64,000 nt of DNA from NCBI RefSeq assembly GCF_027595985.1, contig NC_073304.1, positions 143,384,969 through 143,448,968 of the forward strand. The letters are read 5' to 3'. Positions within the stretch are counted from its first letter, which is position 1. Each line of letters opens with the position of its first letter. The stretch comes from Sorex araneus. Its lineage: Eukaryota > Chordata > Mammalia > Eulipotyphla > Soricidae. The translations under genes and the position numbers were made by a program. Positions 54,770 to 64,000 of this stretch are shown one piece after another. The notes below the pieces were generated by a model. It was not told the DNA's origin, made no database searches, and saw only the letters and a program-made list of their open reading frames with translations.

Positions 54770-55400
54770 CCTGACAACACAAAAACATTTAATCAAAAAG
54801 ATGTATGTGCATCTATATTTATTGCAGCAATAACTACAATAGCCAAGACCTGTAAACAACCCAAATTTCCAATGACAGAGTAGTAGAAAAAGAAAGCATG
54901 CTATATATACAAAGTGAAAGACTACTCAGCTAGAAGAAAAGATGAAATCTTGCCTTTGGCTACAACTTAGGCGGAAATAAAGGATGCCAAGGACAGTAGA
55001 GACAAGGGCCAGGAAGATTGCCCTATGGTTGGAAGCCTGCCTTATGAGCTGGGGGAGAAGGCAGCTGGGATAGAGAAGGGATCATGAAGTCAATGATGGT
55101 TGGAGGGATCGCTTGGGATGGGAGATGTGTCCTGAAAGTGGATAAAGGACCAAATATGATGGTCTCTCAGTATCTGTATTGCAAACCCTAATGCCCACAA
55201 GTAAAGAGAGTAAGAGGGAAATTGTCTGCCATAGAGGCAGGGGGTGGGGTGGGGTGAAGGTGGTGGGAGGGATACTGGGGACATTGGTGGTGGAAAATGT
55301 GCACTGGTGAAAGGATGGGTGTTCAATCATTGTATGACTGAAACTCAAACATGAAAGCTTTGTAAGTGTATTTCACTGTGATTCAAATAAAAAATAAATA
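54770..55400 (+). mobile_element. 5'-truncated L1 3' end, forward
   Basis: 'ttattgcagcaataactaca', 'aagtgaaagactactcagct', 'gataaaggaccaaatatgat', 'ggtctctcagtatctgtatt', G-rich tract, 'gtgcactggtgaaaggatgg' and 'catgaaagctttgtaagtgt', ending in an A-rich tail. Confidence 0.8.
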
Positions 55401-55589
55401 AAAAGGATAGCATGTTAAAAGACACTTTTTAGTTGAGAGGAAGAAGAATAAATATCAATAATCTCAATAATATGTGGAATATAAAAAATAAAGCAATAAA
55501 ATGACAATGTCTAATGAAAAACCCTAGAATTTTGACAACAGAATTGAAATTACCAGGTGGGAATTGGGGACGGGGAGAGATCAGGCAGA

Positions 55590-56320
55590 TTAAAAAGTGA
55601 TATAAATCTCTGCAGCACTATTAACAATAGCCAGAATATGGAAATAACCTGAGTGCCCAAGAACAGACAAAAGAATTAAAAATCTATGGTGCATCTACAC
55701 AATGGAATACTAAACACCATTAGGAAAAATTAAGTTGTGAAATTTGCTTATAAATGGATGAACATTGAGAGTATAATGTTGAGTGGAATGAGTCAGAAGG
55801 AGAGGGACAGAGATAGAATGACCACACTCAGTTGTAGGGTACAAAAACACAGTATGAGAATATTACATAGAAATGAGGTAGGAGTACTGGCCTATAGTTG
55901 GAAGTTTGTCACAGTCGAGCGAAAGGGCATAGCACAATTAGGACAGAGAAGGACCACTATGGCAATGACAATTGGAAATGATCACTCTGGACAAGAATTG
56001 AGTATTAAAAGTAGGTAAAAGGATACACATGATAACCTTTCAGTGTCTGTATCACAAAACCATATCATTATGACCAAAAGGAGAGAGAGTGAGAGACAGA
56101 GAAGAGAGAGTGAGAAAGAGAGAGAGAGAGGAAAAGTGCTCTAGAGGCAGACTGGGGGTTGCAGGAGTGGGAGAAGGGAATTTGGGGACATTGGTGGTGG
56201 GAAATGGGAAATGTACACTGGTGAAGGGACAGGTGTTAGAACATTGTATGACTGAAACCCAATCATGGACAACTTTGTAACTGCTTATTTCACAGTTATT
56301 TAATTAAAATCTTTTTTTTT
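55590..56320 (+). mobile_element. Second 5'-truncated L1 3' end, forward
   Basis: 'gcactattaacaatagccag', 'cacaatggaatactaaacac', 'gaatgagtcagaaggagagg', 'cctttcagtgtctgtatcac', (GA)n, G-rich tract, 'tacactggtgaagggacagg' and 'cacagttatttaattaaaat'. In tandem with the preceding L1 end, ~190 bp apart. Confidence 0.82.
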
Positions 56321-57070
56321 TAAAGTGACCTAGGACAGTGATGGAGAGTTTGGGGAATACTAGTGGTAGTGGAAGTGCAGTGACAAAAATAAATATCAAT
56401 GCAATTATGTACTATGTTTACTCAATAGTAATAAGTCATTTAAAAACTGAAAAAGGAGATAAATTTTACTTTATGTGTTATTTCCAATCTAAATGTGTGT
56501 TCACAGAAATAAAGCTCTGGGGAAAATTGTCAAGGGTTCTTATACCCATCCATCTGTTTTCCTCTTATTTCATAAACTGGAACCTGGTTTTATAGCAGGG
56601 TAAATGATGATGATAGAAGAAGGCAGGCACTTTCATTTTCCTTGGTGCTATGGTCATTAGACTAAGTTTTGACTTTAATAGGATATAAAAGTGTCTTCTG
56701 GAAGCTGGTTGATAAAGATCTTTGCCTTTCTGTACTTTTTGGGGCAGAGATAAGGGCTATATTGGCTGGGAAATGGAGGAGCCACCTTGGCCCATAAAAT
56801 AATATGGAGATCATAGAAGGAATGTAGAAAGAACTAGAATGTAGAATTCTAGTTTTCTAAAATAGAAGCTTTTAGAGCTGTGACTACAAAAGCCCATGGT
56901 TGCACTTGTGTAGAGATCTGTCACAACTATGTCTGTCAAAACTATGGTAGGCAAAGGGCTCAAGGGAACAAATTAAAAAAATATATTTATTTTAATGTAC
57001 ACAAAGAAACAACTGTTGGTGCAATTCTAGAGTTGAAGTTTATTAGCTCACAAAGCTCCAGTATTAAAAT
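56321..57070. other. Unique sequence, nothing recognised
   Basis: No recognised family or coding signal. Confidence 0.4.
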
Positions 57071-57437
57071 AAGTAAGTAGATCCACCCACCTAGCCTCTG
57101 CCAGTCTTCTCTGCAGGTCTGTGGGCCTGGGAACTAGCATTCAGACCGGCTGGAGGTGTGGCCTCCACGGTATGGAGCGTAGCATCAAGACAAGTGGGCA
57201 TGGCCTTCTGTGTAGCCTCGGTTATATTCCCCCTTCACAGCACTCTGGATTCACATCCCAACCTTCATCACCTAATTCTGTGGAAAATGTCCTGGCCACC
57301 TAAAACACAATACAACAGTCCACTGGTCTACTCCAATTTCATCAAAAAACCAGTGCACACAAGAAGCTGTACAAGCCCAATATAAAAGAACACATCCTCC
57401 AAAGCTTCACTAGATCCCTATCATAAATCACAGAAAA

Positions 57438-58515
57438 ATGTCTGAGAGGAAGGACGTATTCTTGAAGGGGGGAAAGTTGACAACCATAGACGGAGCTCAT
57501 CCAGAATCCTTTCCCAAATAAGAGAGAACAGTGCTAGTGAATCAGAAAGTTTACCTTTATACAACCACCACAACATGAAGAAACAGCTCAAATCTCCACT
57601 ACGAGGAGAGGATGAAGAAAAGAGTCCAGAATCCTCAACAGGGGTTACCCACAAATACGATCTCTCCGATAAAGAATTCTGAGATGAAATGCTGAGGATG
57701 TTCAAGGAACTCAAAGAAACATTGGAGCAGCCATCCAGAAAATTAAAGGAGGAAATGAAAGAAACACTGGGATGGACAGCCAAGAAAATACAGGAAGAAA
57801 TGAAAATAGAAATAAGAAAGCTACAATCAGAAGTGTCACTAATAAAAGTTTCCGTAGATGAAAAAAACTCAGTAGGTGCCCTCAACAGTAGAATGGCTAC
57901 AGCCGAAGACAGAATCAGTGAGCTTGCAGATGAGTTGCAGAAATCGTACAGGCAAAAACAAATAATGGGGAGAGACCTCAAAATAGCCCTAAGGTGAATC
58001 AGAGACTTAGGGGATTATTCCAAGAAGAACAACATTAGAATCATCAGAGTACCAGAAGGACAGGGAGGCAACCCAAATAAAAAAGCCACAGTTAAAGAAA
58101 TCATTGCTGAAAAATTCCCAGAGTTAGAGAATGCAGGCATCCAGATCCAAGGAGCCAGAAGTGTGCCACCTAAAAGAGACCTTAATAAAAACACTCCAAG
58201 GCATACCATAGAATGATGGATGCCGTAGATAGAGACACAATACTGCAAGCAGCAAGGTCAAAGAAGGAAATCACATACAAAGGAGCACCCCTTAGATTTA
58301 CAGCAGACCTATCAGAGGAAACCCTCCAAGCCCAAAGAAAATGGTGGGATATAATGAAAAAACAATGAAATGAATGCCTCACCAAGAATACTTTTTCTGC
58401 TAAACTCTCACTCTAACTTGAAGGAATGATAGACCATTTTATAGATAAACAACAGCTCAAGAACTTCATAGACTCAAAACCAAACTTAAAAGAAGGACTA
58501 AAGGGGCTCTTGTAA
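57438..58515 (+). pseudogene. L1 ORF1 pseudogene
   Basis: ORF1 proteins are trimeric RNA-binding chaperones with a coiled coil, an RRM-like domain and a C-terminal domain. The start ATG is taken at 57,438 ('MSERKDVFL'); a stop follows in frame at 57,519. The coiled coil is visible at 57,689-57,997 ('MLRMFKELKETLEQPSRKLK' and later heptads), again ended by a stop. The RNA-binding part follows ('KKNNIRIIRVPEGQ', 'EIIAEKFPELENAGIQIQGA'), shifted again near 58.2 kb. It ends at TAA ~58,513. Several breaks, so it cannot make a full protein. Confidence 0.88.
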
Positions 58516-58558
58516 GACAAGAAAACCCCCTACAAGCAAAACAAAACCCTACAGAAAG

Positions 58559-58868
58559 ATGGCACAAAACCCCATGACAATAATCTCCCTCAATGTCAAT
58601 GGTCAAAATGCACCAATTAAGAGGCACAGTGTCAAAATGGATTCAGAAACTGAAACCAACATTCTGCTGCCCACTAGAAACACATCTGAACAGTCAGAGC
58701 AAACACAAACTCAAAGTCAAAGGATGGAAAACAATTCTGCATGCGAACAACTAACTCAAAAATGCTGGGGAGGCCATATCAGTATCTGATAACATATATT
58801 TCAGGTTGAAAAATATTAGAAGGGATAGTGAAGGCCATTTTCTATTTATCAAGGAATATGTACAACAG
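58559..58868 (+). pseudogene. L1 ORF2 endonuclease start (before RTE insertion)
   Basis: Starts at ATG 58,559 with 'MAQNPMTIISLNVNG', where NVNG contains the conserved Asn of the apurinic-type endonuclease. A frameshift lies before 58,680, because the expected ETHL motif is read in another frame ('gaaacacatctg'). The RTE LINE is inserted at 58,868/58,869. Confidence 0.88.
58858..58868. repeat. TSD of the RTE insertion, left (pair at 61,180-61,190)
   Basis: 'atgtacaacag' flanks the RTE element. The first base of the right copy could belong to the element's short-repeat tail. Confidence 0.85.
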
Positions 58869-59449
58869 GTCTTGTAGTTGGTGAAGGACAGGTGAGCCCT
58901 GCGAATACTTTTCCTGGCTTCTGCTGCACTGGCCAACACTGCTGCTCTTCTCTCTTTGAGGTCTTCCTTTATCGCATCTCTGCACAGCTTTGTGAGCTTC
59001 GACGTTAGCTTGCGGTTGCCTGAGGATCATGCCGAACCATGTTGACCAATGAGCTCGAGAGTTTCCGAAGACAGGCGTCTGTTTGTGGCTTTCTCACTCT
59101 CGGCATTCTTCGCCCAGACATGGAGGTGCTGAACCAGTCAATCGTATTCCTCGTCGATGTTGTCAAGGACAGCATCTTCCCATGTTGCTGCAATAGTGCC
59201 AAAGAGCTCCCAGTTGGTGGTCATTCTGGGAGTTGTCTTCTTAGACTTAAATTTTGCAGACTTTTCTCCCCACTCTGTGAAGTAGAATTTCGCACGAAGG
59301 AGACGGTGATCTGATCCTGTTTGAAATTTTGGGACAACAGCGACATCGTTCAGGCAAAATCATTGATTGAATATGATGTGGTCAGTTTCATTGTGGAACT
59401 GTCCACTGGGAGACTCCCATGTCCAGTGTTTAGATTCAGCCTTCTAGAA
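58869..59449 (-). pseudogene. RTE ORF: endonuclease end and linker (inverted half)
   Basis: Reading leftward from 59,449, pieces in shifting frames give 'WESPSGQFHNE', 'VVPKFQTGSDHRLLRAKFYF' (SDH, the conserved endonuclease end), 'TTNWELFGTIAATWEDAV', 'NIDEEYDWLVQHL', 'EAIKEDLKERRA'-like and 'RRAHLSFTNYKT' at 58,869. The last residues join directly to 'KMTALRRPDG' at ~59,460 on the plus strand, so the two halves are adjacent in the parent element. Contains a stop and at least one frameshift. Confidence 0.87.
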
Positions 59450-61171
59450 CTGTGAGCTACGAGACCAAGATGACTGCCCTCCGACGTCCTGATGGATTTA
59501 TCACATCCTCCAGAAAGGTAGTGGAGAAAATTATTCACGACTTCTACTTGGATCTCTTTGACAGCCATGTCCACCTGCCCACATACCAAATTCCTCAGGA
59601 TGGATATGTTGTTCCCAACGTTCTCCCTTCTGAAATCCGACATGCCATTTCACTGGTAAAGACGCGAACAAACAGCACCTGGTCCAGAAAAGGTCAGACC
59701 TGAACACCTGAAGAATCTGCCGCCAGTACTCATCAATACACTGGCCTGACTCTTCACACGCTACCTGTCTGAATGCAAGGTTCCATCCCAGTGGAAAACC
59801 AGTAGGACCGTTCTGTTGTACAAGAAGGGAGACATCCATGACATCTGCAACTATTGCCCAATCTGCCTGTTGTCTGTCGTCTACAAGTTGTTCACTTGTG
59901 TCATCCTGAATAGAATAGGCAGAACACTAGAGGAAGGACAACCATGTGAGCAAGCCAGGTTCCGAAGGGGATTCAGCATGATAGACCATATCCACACAGT
60001 GACCAAACTCATTGAAGTTTTTCGAGAGTTCAAGATGCCACTCTGTCTAACGTTCATCGACTTAAAGAAGGCCTTCGATTCTGTTGAGACTGAAGCAGTC
60101 ATCGAAGCCCTAGCCAAACAGGGCATTCAAACTCACTATATCAAAATCCTCCTCGAGCTGTATTGTGGATTCACCACCAGGATCTCACCATTCTACAAGG
60201 AAGTGATCATTGATGTAAAGAGAGGGGTTTGGCAGGGTGATACCGTTTCACCGAAACTCTTCAGTGCCGCCCTTGAGAACATCATGCGACAACTGGAATG
60301 GGAAGGAATGGGAGTGAAGATAGACGGTCGGCAATTACACCACCTCCGCTTTGCTGGTGACATCATTCTCATAACACCAAACATTAGCCAAGCAGCACAA
60401 ATGCTGGCTGACTTCGACCACGAGTGTGGAAAGGTCGGACTGCAGCTGAATCTCAACAAGACGATGTTCATGAAAAACGAACTGGTCCCTGAAGCTTTAT
60501 TTGCTCTTAATGGAATTAACATCTCTGAATGCAGCAGCTATGTGTACCTGGATCGAGAAATCAACATGAGGAATGACTTGGTGCCAGAACTGCGCAGGAG
60601 GAAGAGAGCAGCGTGGAATGCCTTCAAGAGCGTTGAAGAAGTGGTTAAGAGAACGAAGAACCTCTGACTCCAGGCACATCTTTTCGATTCCATTGTTCTT
60701 CCTGCACTAACATATGCCTCAGAGACCTGGGCCCTAGGAAAACAAGATGAGAATGCTATTAGGGTTTCCCAAAGAGGAGTCGAAAGAGCTATGCTAGGAA
60801 TATAATGTCTCACTCAAGTGAGAGAAGGAATCCGGAGTTCTGATCTCCGTCAATGGTCAAGAATCAGGGATGCTGTCTCATTTGCCAAGGCATCAAAAAT
60901 CAGATGGGCCGGACATGTAATGTGATTCAGAGACGACCACTGGACTAGAGCTGTTACCAACTGGATTCCATGGGATGTCAGAAGACCTCATGGCCGCCCT
61001 CCAACTAGATGGTCAGATTTCTTCATCAAATCTCTGAATGAACTATTTGATGCTCTTCCTGTTCCTGGAGCAAGCAGGTATCATTGGGCTGCACTAGCTT
61101 GCGACAGGGACAAATGGAGATGTTACTGGCACCCGCTCCAGCAAATTGAAGATCAATGGGACTACAAGTGA
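59450..61171 (+). pseudogene. RTE ORF: reverse transcriptase and C-terminal region, inactive
   Basis: 'KMTALRRPDGFITSSRK' and 'HDFYLDLFDSHVHLP' lead into RT after a frameshift near 59,670 (APGPEKVRPEHLKNLP). RT motifs follow: 'TVLLYKKGD', 'NYCPICLLSVVYKL', 'QARFRRGFSMIDHIH', 'LTFIDLKKAFDSVE' (first catalytic Asp present), 'GVWQGDTVSPKLFSA', and FAGD at 60,350-60,361 where FADD is expected, so a catalytic Asp is lost. Stops at 59,747, 60,665, 60,803 and 60,923. The C-terminal region 'IRWAGHVM', 'RPPTRWSDFF' and 'HWAALACDRDKW' ends at TGA 61,169, in the RT frame. A dead copy. Confidence 0.92.
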
Positions 61172-61179
61172 TACAAGTG
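61045..61179 (+). repeat. RTE 3' end: parent sequence of SINE tails
   Basis: 'cattgggctgcactagcttg' (61,082), 'cgacagggacaaatggagat', 'gttactggcacccgctccag' and 'gtgatacaagtgat' match the ends of SINEs at 5818-6016 and 30143-30342 along their length. They match the last ~60 bp of those at 726, 5563, 7966, 9499 and 43439. Confidence 0.9.
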
Positions 61180-61190
61180 ATGTACAACAG

Positions 61191-64000
61191 GAAGAAATCA
61201 CACTCCTACACGTATACACCTAATGAGGGAGCAGCTAAATACTTAAAACAACTGCAAATAGATTTTAAGACTACTATTGTGCTAGCAACACAATAGTAGT
61301 CTGAGACATCAACACCTCCTTATCACCTCTAGATAGATCAACAAGAGTAAAACTCAGCAAGGAAACACTGGGTTTGAAGGAAGAAATAGAAGAGAGAGGG
61401 CTAATAGACCTCTACAGGGCTTTACACCCCCAAAAGAAAAAATACACATTTTTTTCCAGTGCACATGGAACATTTTCCAAAATAGACCATATGCTGGGTT
61501 ACAAAACATACCTCAATAGAATCAGGAAGATAGAAATTGTATCAACTATCTCTTCAGACCACCATGTGCTGAATATAGAAGTTAATCACACACAGATGCG
61601 GAGAACCAAATCAAACACCTGGAAATAAAACAACTTAATGTTAAACAATGAGTGGGTCAGGAAGGAAATCAAGGAAGAAATCAGAAGATACCTGGAAACA
61701 AATGAGAATGAAGAAATGAAAACATGAGCTGCCAGAACCTATGGGATGCAGCTAAGTTAGGGGGAAATTTAAAGCACTACAAGCATTCCTTAGGAAGGAA
61801 GAAAAGGCCTACATAGATAACTTGACTTCACAGCTCAAGATCTTAGAAAAGGACCAACAAAAGGTACCCAAACCTGGCCAAAGGAAAGAAATAATAAAAC
61901 TTAGAGCAGAAATTAGTGACATGCAAACCCAAAACGATCTGAAAGGTCAATGAAACCAAGAGCTGTTTCTTTGAGAAAATAAACAAGATTGATAAATTAC
62001 TAGCAAGACTCACAGAGAAAGAGAGAGAGAGAGAGAAAACCTAATAAACCAAATCAGAAATGAAAAGGAGGACATAACAACAGAAAGCAATGAAATTCAA
62101 AAGATTATCAGAGACTACTTTGAAAGTCTGCATGCCACGAAACAAGATAACCTAGAAGAAATGGATAAGTTCCTGGATTCCAATAATCTCCCAAGGTTGA
62201 ACCAAGAAGACTTGGGATACGTGAATAGACCCATTAATATTAAGGAAATTAAAACTGTAATAAACAGTCTTCACAAAAACAAAAGCCCAGGTCCTGATGG
62301 ATTCACAGAAAATTCTTCCAAACACTTAAAGAGGACCTGTTGCCAGTTCTTCTCAAGCTTTTCCAGGAAATTAAAGAAACAGGAACTCTCCCAAACAGTT
62401 TCTATGAGGCACATATATCCCTAATACCAAAAGCAAACAAAAACACCACTAATAAAGAAAACTATGTGCCGATATCCCTGATGAACACGGATGTGAAGAT
62501 CCTCAACAAAATATTAACAAATAGAATCCAACAACTCATCAAAAAGATAATACACCACGACCAAGTGGGAATTATCCCGGGGATGCAAGGATGGTTTAAC
62601 ATTCGGAAATCAATCTACATAATCCATCATATCAACAAAAGAAAAGATAAAAACTATATGATGATATCAATAGTTACAGAGAAAGCATTTGACAAAATCC
62701 AGCACCCATTTATGACGAAAACTCTCACCAAAATGGGTTTTGAAGGAACTTTCCTCAAGATTGTCAAAGCCATCTACCACAAACCTACGGCAAGCATTGT
62801 ACTTAATGGGGAAAAACTAAGGGCCTTTCCTCTAAGATCAGGGACAAGATAAGGATGCCCATTCTCACCACTTCTCTTCAATATAGTACTGGAAGTATTT
62901 GCAATAGCAGTTAGGCAAGAAAAAGGGCATCCAGATAGGAAAGGAAGAAATCAAGCTCTCACTATTCGCAGATGATATGTTACTATCTAGAGAATCCTAA
63001 AGCCTCTACCAAGAAACTCCTAGAAACAATAGACTTGTACAGTAAAGTTGCAGGCCATAAAGTCAAAACCCAAAAGTCCATGGCCTTCCTATACGCAAAT
63101 AAGACAGAGGAAAGCGACATGAAAAAAGCAATCCCATTCACAATCGTGGCCCAGAAAATCAAGTACCTCTGAATCAGCTTAACTAAGGAGGTAAAAGACC
63201 TCAACAAAAAATGTACAAAATGCTACTTCACGAAATAAAAGAGGACATGAGGAAATTGAAACATATCCTCTGTTCATGGATAGGGAGAATTAACATTGTC
63301 AAAATGGCAATACTTCCCAAAGCATTACACAGATTCAGTGTGATCCCTATAAGAATACCCATGAAATTCTTCAAAGAATTGGATCAAACACTCCTGAAAT
63401 TCATATGGAACAACAAAGCCCCACGAATAGCTAAAGCAATTATTGGGAAAAAGAAGATGGGAGGCATCACCCTTCCCAACCTCAAATTCTACTACAAAGC
63501 GGGAACAATTAAAACAGCATGGTACTGGAACAAAGGCAGAGCCACAGACCAATGGAACAGGGTAGAATATCCTTAAACACAACCCCAAATGTATGAACAT
63601 CTATTCTTTGATAAGGGAGCAAGAAATGTGAAGGGGAGCAAGGAAAGCTTGTTTAACAAATGGTGCTGGCATAACTGGACAACCACATGCAAAAAAATGG
63701 GCTTAGCCCTCAACCTAGCACCATGCACTAAAGTCAGATCAAAATGGATTAAAGAGCTCAACATCAAATCAGAATCCATAAGGTACATTGAAGACAAGGT
63801 TGGCAAAAACCTTGAAGCTAAAGGTATCTTCAAAGATGACACACCACTGACCAACCAAGTGGAAACCGAGATCAACAAATAGGACTATTTGTTATATTAA
63901 ACTAAGAAGCTTCTGCACCTCAAAATACAAAGACAATTTACAGAATGGGAAAGGATATTCACCCAACATCTATGTGATAAGGGATTGATATCAAGGATAT
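61191..64000 (+). pseudogene. L1 ORF2 pseudogene after the RTE insertion
   Basis: Endonuclease end ('YTFFSSAHGTFSKIDHMLG', 'STISSDHHVLNIEV'), then the RT: '[10 protein letters not shown]' (~62,280), '[10 protein letters not shown]', '[19 protein letters not shown]', '[11 protein letters not shown]' where Val (62,673-62,675) replaces the expected catalytic Asp, a stop at ~62,850, '[17 protein letters not shown]', and FADD at 62,965-62,976. The downstream region repeats that at 33,150-33,990 ('[18 protein letters not shown]', 'TAWYWNKGR') with stops. It runs off the window at the 'LISR' segment. Inactive. Confidence 0.92.
61268..61302. repeat. Perfect 14-bp inverted repeat with 7-nt loop
   Basis: 'agactactattgtg' (61,268-61,281) and 'cacaatagtagtct' (61,289-61,302) are exact reverse complements around 'ctagcaa'. 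It lies within the L1 ORF2 endonuclease coding part and breaks that frame. Confidence 0.95.

Larger units (their letters stand above)
58869..61179 (+). mobile_element. RTE-clade non-LTR retrotransposon, 5' inverted, inserted in L1 ORF2
   Basis: The left ~580 bp (58,869-59,449) encodes the endonuclease end and linker on the minus strand. The rest (59,450-61,171) encodes the linker and reverse transcriptase on the plus strand. The element ends in a short-repeat tail ('gtgatacaagtga') rather than poly-A, as RTE elements do. L1 ORF2 resumes right after the TSD. The protein differs from L1 ORF2 and resembles RTE-1-type LINEs that I know best from nematodes (from memory). The first half of the endonuclease is missing (5' truncation plus inversion). 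Its 3' ~130 bp are the source of the RTE-tailed SINE ends in this window. Confidence 0.9.
57075..64000 (+). mobile_element. Long L1 LINE, interrupted by an RTE insertion, runs off the window
   Basis: Order on the plus strand: probable 5' UTR (57,075-57,437), ORF1 (57,438-58,515), short spacer, ORF2 from 58,559, RTE insertion 58,869-61,179, ORF2 again from 61,191 to the window end. About 4.6 kb of L1 proper is present, so this is the least truncated L1 here. ORF1 and ORF2 both contain stops and frameshifts. The 3' UTR and any TSD lie outside the window. The 5' limit is approximate. Confidence 0.9.

Noticed and set aside
57689..57997. Coiled-coil host protein
   Set aside because: Position before L1 ORF2, heptad pattern and downstream RNA-binding remnants show it is L1 ORF1.
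58751..59839. Independent genes on the minus strand in 58.8-59.8 kb
   Set aside because: The 58.87-59.45 kb frames are the inverted half of the RTE element. The 59.5-59.84 kb frames are shadows of its plus-strand RT region.

Overview
This is a non-coding stretch of a mammalian nuclear genome, most likely from a shrew (Soricidae, probably Sorex). The reasons are the AT-rich mammalian sequence, ancient MIR and L1M fossils, and about 35 copies of a tRNA-headed SINE. From memory I recognise that SINE as the shrew type, so the species call is an inference. I see no intact host gene, exon set, rRNA or functional tRNA. The open frames are stop-free stretches in repeats and chance ORFs. The window is intergenic or intronic DNA built of nested retrotransposons.

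Layout. 0-13.8 kb: mostly unique DNA with two MIRs, one MaLR-type LTR, and many SINEs, several with clear target-site duplications (TSDs). 13.8-15.2 kb: a 5'-truncated L1 with a 21-bp TSD. 16.2-17.5 kb: a composite element of tandem non-coding units joined to an L1 3' end. 22.0-23.0 and 35.4-36.3 kb: two copies of another non-coding composite retroposon, each with its own TSD. 30.6-34.0 kb: microsatellite, L1 tail, then an L1 with a twin-priming 5' inversion. 38.6-40.2 kb: old L1 fossils. 44.7-45.4 kb: an LTR-like block. 46.9-48.7 kb: a third composite. 49.3-54.7 kb: the most repeat-poor part. 54.8-56.3 kb: two L1 3' ends. 57-64 kb: a long L1 running off the window, split at 58.87-61.18 kb by an RTE-clade LINE, itself inverted at its 5' end.

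How the parts relate. Two SINE types share one tRNA-like head. One ends in an A-rich tail, as expected for L1 mobilisation. The other ends in sequence copied from the last ~130 bp of the RTE LINE, including its terminal codons, so it is probably mobilised by RTE. Two further families of non-coding composites carry the 3' end of the local L1. The window thus shows two LINE lineages (L1 and RTE) and several parasites that have each captured a LINE 3' end. All LINE copies here are broken by stops, frameshifts or catalytic substitutions.
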